A stretch of DNA of 64,000 bases from Elmis aenea. Taxonomy: Eukaryota > Arthropoda > Insecta > Coleoptera > Elmidae. The notes beneath the pieces were generated by a model, which saw nothing but the letters and a program-made list of their open reading frames with translations, had not been told where the DNA came from and searched no databases. Made by a program: the position numbers and the translations under genes. Location of the stretch: contig OX393577.1 of the NCBI GenBank assembly GCA_947652605.1, forward strand, positions 4,526,868-4,590,867, written 5' to 3'. Positions 57,367 through 64,000 of this stretch are shown here, piece after piece (the stretch's first letter is position 1; each line of letters starts with the position of its first letter).

Positions 57367-57765
57367 ATAAAACTTCAGCGAAATTTGGATCTATAGTTTT
57401 TAATTTCAATCTAAACATCTATAATGGGGATCTTGTTATACGTCTTTACAAGTGCCAAAAATCAGAGCTCGCACATGTATGAACTTGGAAATGGAAAAAT
57501 GAACCCTAGAGCTTTGTTTGTAAATTCACGAAACTCTTTCTGTATTTGTAGCCAAAATGATGATATCTTATTCTCGTTGTATTTATTTCTTACGAAATTA
57601 TCAGAGGCTAGTTCTAAAAGTTGTTCTTCTATTGGTGACAGCCCCTTTGGCATAGATTTGTTGATATTGAATGGGTATCTTATCCACTTAATATAAACGT
57701 CCAACTCAGGGAAATACTTGCACAGATTCATTTGTAAGCTTTGTAAATATGTTATATGATATGAT
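57367..57765 (-). pseudogene. hAT transposase C-terminal part (ZBED5/SCAND3-like)
   Basis: The minus strand reads THLQ-like text, then LCKYFPELDVYIKWIRYPFN, EEQLLELASDNFVRNKY, SSFWLQIQKEFREFTNKALG, FIFPFPSSYMCEL, then after a frameshift a KTYNKIPIIDV-like and a RLKLKTIDPNFAEVL ending at a TAA near 57368. The FW..+..E.....KA...L.PF.SSY.CE step is the hAT dimerisation domain of the ZBED5 group. The BED finger and most of the catalytic core are missing. The 5' terminus of the same element is probably at 58118. Confidence 0.8.
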
Positions 57766-57979
57766 AGTAATTTTCACACCATCATCCATTTCCAATGATG
57801 AAAATGTTGTTTCAATTAAATTTTTTTATCAAAAGGAAACTTGTACATTCCGAAGTGCAAATAAATAAGTAAGAACTTTTCCAAGAAAAGCCAACAAACT
57901 TTGGTAAGGAAAATAAGTTGTTTGTGATTACTTTTCATGTTTTTCCAAAGTTGAGAGAAAAATCTAAACTTTATAGAGG

Positions 57980-58118
57980 ACGGCCTTTGATATAATTTAT
58001 GATTTCTGCAGTTTCATCAATAAGTTGTCTTAGGTCTGTAGACCAAAATTTCCACGTACGCCCTTAAAACCTCATACTTACCTCCGGGGATGCGAGTACC
58101 TCTGTTTGAGAAACGCTG
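57980..58118 (-). mobile_element. Probable 5' end of the ZBED5-like hAT element
   Basis: The minus strand begins CAGCGTTTCTCAAACAGAGG then TACTCGCATCCCC, a standard hAT-type end, 350 bp upstream (on the minus strand) of the transposase relic. The flanking octamer ACTTAGAT (58119-58126) would be the target duplication, but its partner was not found. Confidence 0.6.
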
Positions 58119-59991
58119 ACTTAGATCCACAACAACTGGATATAGAGGTTTTAATTTGCAATATCAAAAATTAACAGTTATGATGATACCCTGTGATAGT
58201 TGACTTTGCAGCGAAGTAGAATATGATAATTACCTACCATAAATATTATGTATAATTTGAAGTTCGTTACGTAAGCAGCCATTAGCTCATTAAATTCGTA
58301 TAAATATATGTAAAAGCACAAAAATTATATATTATTAACACTAACAGCGTGAGGTATTATTTGCATGATAATAAATTTGTCGTTATCGACACCAACTCTC
58401 ACTCAAAAACGATGTAACGGTCTTAGATAATAATATTTTAGAAGTTTGAAAGAAGTTATTTTCCCACCGGATATCCTCCATAGGATTGATGATGATTAAA
58501 GTGAACACGATATTTTCTGTGATCGGAATTAATTATGATGCTTTGATCGAGTGGTGTCTATACCGTCAAGCATTTGTGGATTGCATTTCTAGTGTAAATG
58601 TAAGAGTAATAAAATAATTAATTTATTTACATGAATGAGAAGATAAGAATCTTTAGTTAATGTTTGTGATGAAAATTGTGCTAGTTCAATTTGCTTGCTA
58701 AGTTTTGCACGCTAGGTATATTCTTATGTTGTGGTATGCAGATGTTTGCACCATTTACTACCTAATATTGACTTTAAAAATGATTTTCTGATTTACTGCG
58801 TTTCACGCTATGTTTTCGTTATTCGCTTCCGTTTTAATCACTAGTAGGTACTCTTTGTGTCCGCTACATTAAATTGCTTTAAGAGGTGTTATAAAGTCAT
58901 GTGATTTCCGCTAGACTAAGTAAAGTAGGTGAATGTTCGTAGATTAGGATTAGAGCACGTCTCAAATTGATTTGTCGCTCTCGCAAATAAAGTCTTCCAG
59001 ATGAAAAAGTATGGATTTCATCATAACATTGTCACGTAGTTTCAGAATTGTCTGTTGGTAAAAACTAATGTGTTTGAGTATGGGGAACTCACTTAATATA
59101 AGATATAGATATTCGGTTTAATCAGCAAAAAGTTATGAGTAATAAAGCTTTATTGGTAAGTGCTATTCAGCAGAAGTTTAGAAAAATGCATAATTAAGTT
59201 GATACAACTAATAAGTGAAATTTTGTGATATTTAATTTCATGCCATAGCCTCTAAATTTGTAAAGAAAAGGTCTTAGTTTTGGTATGATCCTATTCGCCA
59301 TCAATTTTTTTATAGCTTGCTTGGATATTGGTATAATTGGATAGCATTTGTTCTTGTCTGTTTAATGATTTATCGCTAGTTGTAAAAAATTAGTAAATGA
59401 ACCAACAAAAATAACTTTTTATCGAGTTGGCCATGACCATTACTGTTTTTTTTTTTACACAAACAAAACAAAAGTTTCTTATCCATCAATACTGTCACAT
59501 TTTAATTAAATGAAGTCGTTTATGGAAATTGTTATTTGCTCAGTTTTGTTTTTGTTAAAGTAGTTGACTTTTTGAAAAATTCACTTAATGTAATTGATAT
59601 ATTATCGGAAAAAGGAAAAACTTCGGTTGAACGCCATCAACCAATTATAATAATGGTTGAACTGCTCAATTCACAAATTTAAGCTCTAGAAGAGATTGAA
59701 ACTTGGAAGGATAAATAATCTTTTTCATGGGCACATATTTTATTCTGTGCAATAAAGCGGGCAACATTTTTTATGTCTCTTTTGGTGATAGAAAAAATAT
59801 TCTCGTACACATTACCACTAAACAAGGTCTTGCAAAGTATATCACTTGATATGGTGATAGCTATTAAAATTTGTGAAGATGTAGTTACCAAATTGTAAAA
59901 AGGAAAAACATGCTTAAAAAAAAACCATTAATATGGCTTTCAAAACAAATCAAATGTTTACTATTATATTATCTTCCATGTAAAAACTAAT

Positions 59992-60453
59992 TGTTTTGCA
60001 GAGTTATACGTGCCACTGGCCATTTCCTTTGGAAAAATAGGGAAAAAACTGTGAAGTTGAATAATAAAGGTAATTTTTGCGATCGTGTTGGCTGTGAAAC
60101 CGTCAGAGATAAACTCGAAATTTTTCTATTTACCAATGCTCACATCCTTCGCAAGTAAAATGGTGCAAAGTTTTTGAAAGAATGTTAAACGGTTCCGGAG
60201 AAAAACGCGAAAAACGAGGCCCTTGTAAAAACAGTGTTCCCTATGTTAAACTCTTATGTAAGTCGTATAGATTTAGTTATAACAGATATACCACAACTTC
60301 TTAAATTATAGCGGTTTTGCAGGGGTTTCATTTTTGACGTTTTTCACAGGAACCGTTTAAGATTTTTTCAAAAACTTTGCATCATTTTATTTGCAAAGGT
60401 TGCGCGCATTGGTGAATAGAAGACTTTCGATTTTATCACTGACGGTTTCATGG
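59992..60453. repeat. Palindromic repeat family, copy 3 (both arms shortened)
   Basis: The left arm matches 45315 onward (GCAGAGTTATACGTGCCACT and onward); the right arm runs back to GACGGTTTCATGG and stops. The outermost ~70 bases of both arms are missing. Confidence 0.85.
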
Positions 60454-63400
60454 TCTCTATCTCTTACGTGAAGCGAAATCTAAATAGTGGCTCGAATTAT
60501 TTATTTAGCTTAATTAAATTGTTATTAAGGTGGTTTACAGGTACTTCCTTGACATTAATTTCGTTTGAACTCATCACCTGGCTAGTTTAAAATTGATTGG
60601 TGTAGCTAATTGTTATACAGATATTGGCACAGCTGGTGATTTGTATATTAGTGATAATGGGCAATATGTAATTACATATTGAACAGCAGGTATTCATATA
60701 TTACCAGAACCTTTTCTATTATTACTTGTATGTTGCAATAATTGATTTGGAAATCAATTAACGATTTTTCCAATCAGTGTTTAATATCGAAAATGCCACC
60801 GGTATGGCTCTTACCGGTTTTAGTATTAATATATGTATATAATTAGTTAAAGGAAGTTTGTAATAATGATTTAGTTGTAGCATGTATAATTTCGTTTGAC
60901 TTATATAACTTTATTGGCGGGGTCTTTGAGATATATGCATTTTGAGATTAAAGTAAAGTTCACACTTTAAACTTTACTGATTGCATGGGCGTAAGATTTT
61001 TACTGAGCTATATATTTGCTATGTGCTGTTATATAACTTTTCTTACATCATCGTTATTATTATTGATGTGTTCTGTGGGTGCTTAAGGCTACAGTAATTT
61101 TTTTATGCATCAGTTTGTATTTATTTATGCTATTTTTCAAAACTGTCACTTGTGTTTTTAATACGAGGTATGCCAAAACTTGTGAAATGAAGGTGAAGTT
61201 ATTCTTTGCTACTACGAAACACGAATACTTGAGAAAAGTTTGAATCATGTGATTGGTAAACTGGCATCTGTTGTTAAATTTGGCATTTTGAGGAAACTTT
61301 GAAAACGTTTTGTAACTTTTGTATAATTTAGAATAAATTTGTCAGCCGTTGTACACTGTGCGTTTTTTAATAAGTATTTCAGGGGTTTACGAAAATATAA
61401 ATTCATGCCTAAAATGGGCAAAACAGTATAGAATTATAAGCTGAAGTTAATGAAATTTTTAAAATTTGAAAAAGTCAATGCCTGGGAAATTTTTGCAACA
61501 ATAATTTTTAACTGATTTTTTGCTTTGATCTAGAAATTCAGTCCTAATTAACTTTTAATAAAGTAACTGTAGGTTTAATTAATAACTTCTACACTTTTGA
61601 CATATTGTTATTTATAATCGGTACTGTAATGAGCAAACTTTAATACGCCGTATTTCTAAGACCGTATCACGTAAGAAAGTTTTTTTTTAAAGTATTTATT
61701 ACAACATTTAGTCATTTATAAAATCGAGTATGTAAATTATAAAATTTTTCATCTCTATCTGATCATTTAATAAAAATCAAACATGTTTTGAGATTCTCAG
61801 ATTATTTATTTCTAAGAGAGTTTTATGTTTGTATTTTCTTTTTTAATGCCTATTTAAACCTTGACATTACACACGTAAATGTCATTTTTTTTTAGTGTTA
61901 CTCTTACTATCTCTTGCATCACGGTACATTAACCTGATTATTTCATCTTCAGTGGTCAACGGTTTGCCGAAAAAGGAAATTCTTTCGCAACGGCCGAATA
62001 ACTTTTTATAATTTAACGAGCTCTACGAATAAAAATAAGCTGTTGACAGAATATTTTATGCAATAATAACAAAACTTGAGTTTTTATAATGAAATGCAGC
62101 TACTTGTTTTAATAAAATGATTACCTAAACCTTACTTTTTTTACTATTTAAATTACCCGAACACAAATGTCATACGTACTGACAAACGCATAATTAAGGT
62201 ATGTGTTTATACTAACTGTATGGTATTTTAAATGGCAGAATTACTTTTATATTTTTACAGTAAATTATTACGTTTCTATGTTAATTTAACATTTAACGAA
62301 TACGGAAAATGATTTTGCGTTATTCATAATGAAGCAATCAATAATAACAATGTAATAATTCAAATTATGTTATTTTGAGTTTTAAATGTCTATAACTTAT
62401 GAAGAAAAGTGATGCCAATCGTGACAAATTGTATGTTATTAGAGATCATCAAAACTGCGACTCGTGAACGTAATTGTTAAGAACAATAGCGATTAAATGT
62501 ACGATGGTTATCAGAATGTAACAATACTTGGAGAACACAAGGGAAAAGCTGAATCTATTGGGATTGAAAAAAAAAAACTAGGGAGGCCATGAAAACAAAA
62601 TCCAAATTTATTCAATTTCCTGCCATTTAAGGCATTGGAGTTGGTTCAAACTTAGTTTATTGATTTCTTAGGATAAAGGGAGGAGAGCAAAAAGGAGTTA
62701 GCTCGAGAGCGCTTTCTAATTATGATTTATTACGATTTTAAAAATGGTTTAGGCGCTTGTGAGGACAAGGAACGGTTAGATTCAGTTTATAGTGAACAAC
62801 TACCTTCCTTGGCTGCAACTTATCACTAGTATGAAACTTGGTCTAATATAGATAATAATTTATTCACATTGACACTTTTTTTGACTCCTTTATACAGCGG
62901 TTTCTTTCATAGTTAGGTTGACTTTAAAGATAAGCTTTTATTAAACAACTTTCTCGAATATCAATTTTTTGCATTATAGCTACTATTAGTGCGTTAAAAA
63001 AAAACTAGAGTAAAACCCCGTGTATAAAATCATTTCCATAACAATTAACTACCTGCACAATTTCAAATATCACTTTATAAAACCAATTTTACAGAAATTA
63101 AATGTTCGTTAAAGAAAGTTCTGCACTCTACATACTGAAAATTTCAAATTCGTCTTACAGAAATATGGTCCACATTTTTACATATCCGCAAGACGTCACC
63201 TCAATATTTGAGCGTAAATTCTCATATCCACTGTTACTTCCTAAAACAATTTCTGATAAAGTACCTGACAACCTCCCACAAAGATTCATTCCTGTGACAG
63301 TCTAAACTTTTTATGTTTATGGTTACCAACGGTACTTGAAAAGCTTTTCCTTTTGGCTGGGCAATCTTTATGAACCACCTACGCATTTATAATCCCCGTG

Positions 63401-63790
63401 GAATTGGCTGAATTGTATAATTTACCTGCCTCAAGTTCGACTCAAAGTGCGCACGATAACTTCAGTATCGCAGACGCAAATTCATCGTTCTATTATCAAA
63501 CAACAATGGTTCTTTTTAATTAAAAATAAACAAGATTGAATAAAATCAAAACGTTTGTATTACGCTCACAAGTACAAACGATAAAGACCCCATTTACGAA
63601 CAAGGTACGTACATGAGAAAAATGACATATCATACTGATTGCTACGGGCTACATTCCAGATAGTTAAAAAATCAAAGTGTCGGGTAATGTTGGAGAGAAT
63701 CACCCCACCAACGATGAAGTTTAAAAAAATAAACCAAGATTGCCAACAACACGATATTTACCTCTTTTTATCAAACACTGCAAGTATATA

Positions 63791-63870
63791 CCGGGTGATT
63801 CAGTTTAATTGTCGCACGCCTATAACTTTATTATTTTACGTGGAAGCTCCAAGCTCCTATAAACCTTATA
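63791..63870 (+). mobile_element. CAGGGTG-type terminus
   Basis: CCGGGTGATTCAGTTTAATT after TA. It is cut by the LINE fragment that follows. Confidence 0.5.
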
Positions 63871-63875
63871 TTTTT

Positions 63876-64000
63876 GTAAATGAAACTAAGTCAGTACATG
63901 TCAATATTACCGACAACAGAATTGAACATGTATCAATCAACTTAAATAATAAACAAATTCCATACTCCAACACAGCAAAATACTTAGGTATTGAATTGAA
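63876..64000 (+). pseudogene. Jockey-like LINE reverse transcriptase, partial at window edge
   Basis: One frame is open to the edge: NETKSVHVNITDNRIEHVSI, NLNNKQIPYSNTAKYLGIEL. The KS-H-N..T and T-KYLG-L steps lie just after the FADD motif in Jockey-group RT. The region overlaps the point where the 15155-15905 fragment stops, on the opposite strand. 5'-truncated; the rest is outside. Confidence 0.8.

Larger units (their letters stand above)
48953..64000 (+). other. Intron 3 of the M13-like gene (continues past the window)
   Basis: Begins with the strong donor GTAAGT. No following exon was found to the right edge, so everything to 64000 is provisionally intron. Intervals not covered by the repeats listed below (50079-51597, 51775-53055, 53681-54323, 55720-57074, 58127-59990, 60454-63788) are AT-rich and show nothing I recognise. 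Confidence 0.6.

Noticed and set aside
57424..57696. 90-codon + strand open frame
   Set aside because: Antisense shadow of the hAT transposase relic, which has recognisable family text.
1..64000. tRNA, rRNA or snRNA genes
   Set aside because: I looked for B-box-like GGTTCGAATCC stretches and cloverleaf-sized stems and found none convincing; short matches such as GTTCGAGTC at 8449 lack the rest.
1..64000. CRISPR-like array or bacterial operon
   Set aside because: The regular arrays have no unique spacers (151-690, 54324-55719), and the rest has eukaryotic introns and transposons.

Overview
The window looks like AT-rich, repeat-dense insect DNA, possibly from a beetle; that guess rests only on repeat style and should be weighted lightly. 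There are no bacterial-type genes, no RNA gene I can support, and nearly all long open frames are transposon remnants or chance. The only host gene I can support is on the + strand and is split over very long introns. It is the 5' part of an M13 (neprilysin / endothelin-converting-enzyme-like) membrane metallopeptidase or M13-like protein. Coding exon 1 (19721-20047) gives a cytoplasmic tail, one membrane anchor and the first ectodomain cysteines. Exon 2 (40763-40898) carries the CxDxxxxxACGGW signature, and exon 3 (48794-48952) continues the N-terminal lobe. Splice phases match at both junctions and give 207 continuous codons. The zinc-binding part must lie beyond 64 kb. A spliced 5'UTR start (acceptor at 19640) and a further candidate exon (19441-19524) indicate transcription from further upstream, so 1-19440 may itself be intron.

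Layout. 1-4200: the end of a CAGGGTG-type element, a 103-bp higher-order minisatellite, a small TA-flanked MITE, a piggyBac deletion derivative that sits exactly in the TTAA made by the end of a 365-bp Harbinger-like MITE, and a second 365-bp copy. 6.3-7.5 kb: a 5'-truncated LINE with 14-bp target duplications, then a Penelope-like fragment. 9.4 kb: a perfect hAT MITE. 11.3-11.8 kb: a repeat ending in a GGTAGT hexamer array. 15.1-15.9 kb: a Jockey-like LINE. 17.3-18.1 kb: a tyrosine-recombinase (Crypton-like) transposon remnant. 18.7 kb: a 140-bp foldback. 19.4-20.05 kb: host exons.

Intron 1 (20.05-40.76 kb) holds CAGGGTG elements, a hAT with a BED zinc finger, half of a palindromic repeat family, a Penelope-like copy with a perfect 5' inversion, a 273-bp foldback, a second copy of the 11.3-kb repeat, three LINE pieces and a 72-bp hairpin tandem repeat. 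Intron 2 (40.9-48.8 kb) holds a LINE 3' end with a zinc knuckle, a ~700-bp palindrome, a Ty3/gypsy pol relic and more CAGGGTG elements. Intron 3 (from 48.95 kb) holds a Mutator-like MITE, a 621-bp TIR element, a seven-copy 161-bp satellite broken by a retroposed insert, a ZBED5-type hAT transposase relic, another palindromic-family copy and the start of a Jockey-like LINE at the right edge.

No intact autonomous element and no clearly new host system was found. The best leads are the tyrosine-recombinase family and its deletion derivatives, the Penelope-like copy with a hammerhead-like core and twin-priming inversion, the TA-flanked CAGGGTG superfamily, and the likely relation between the 161-bp satellite and the long-palindrome repeat.
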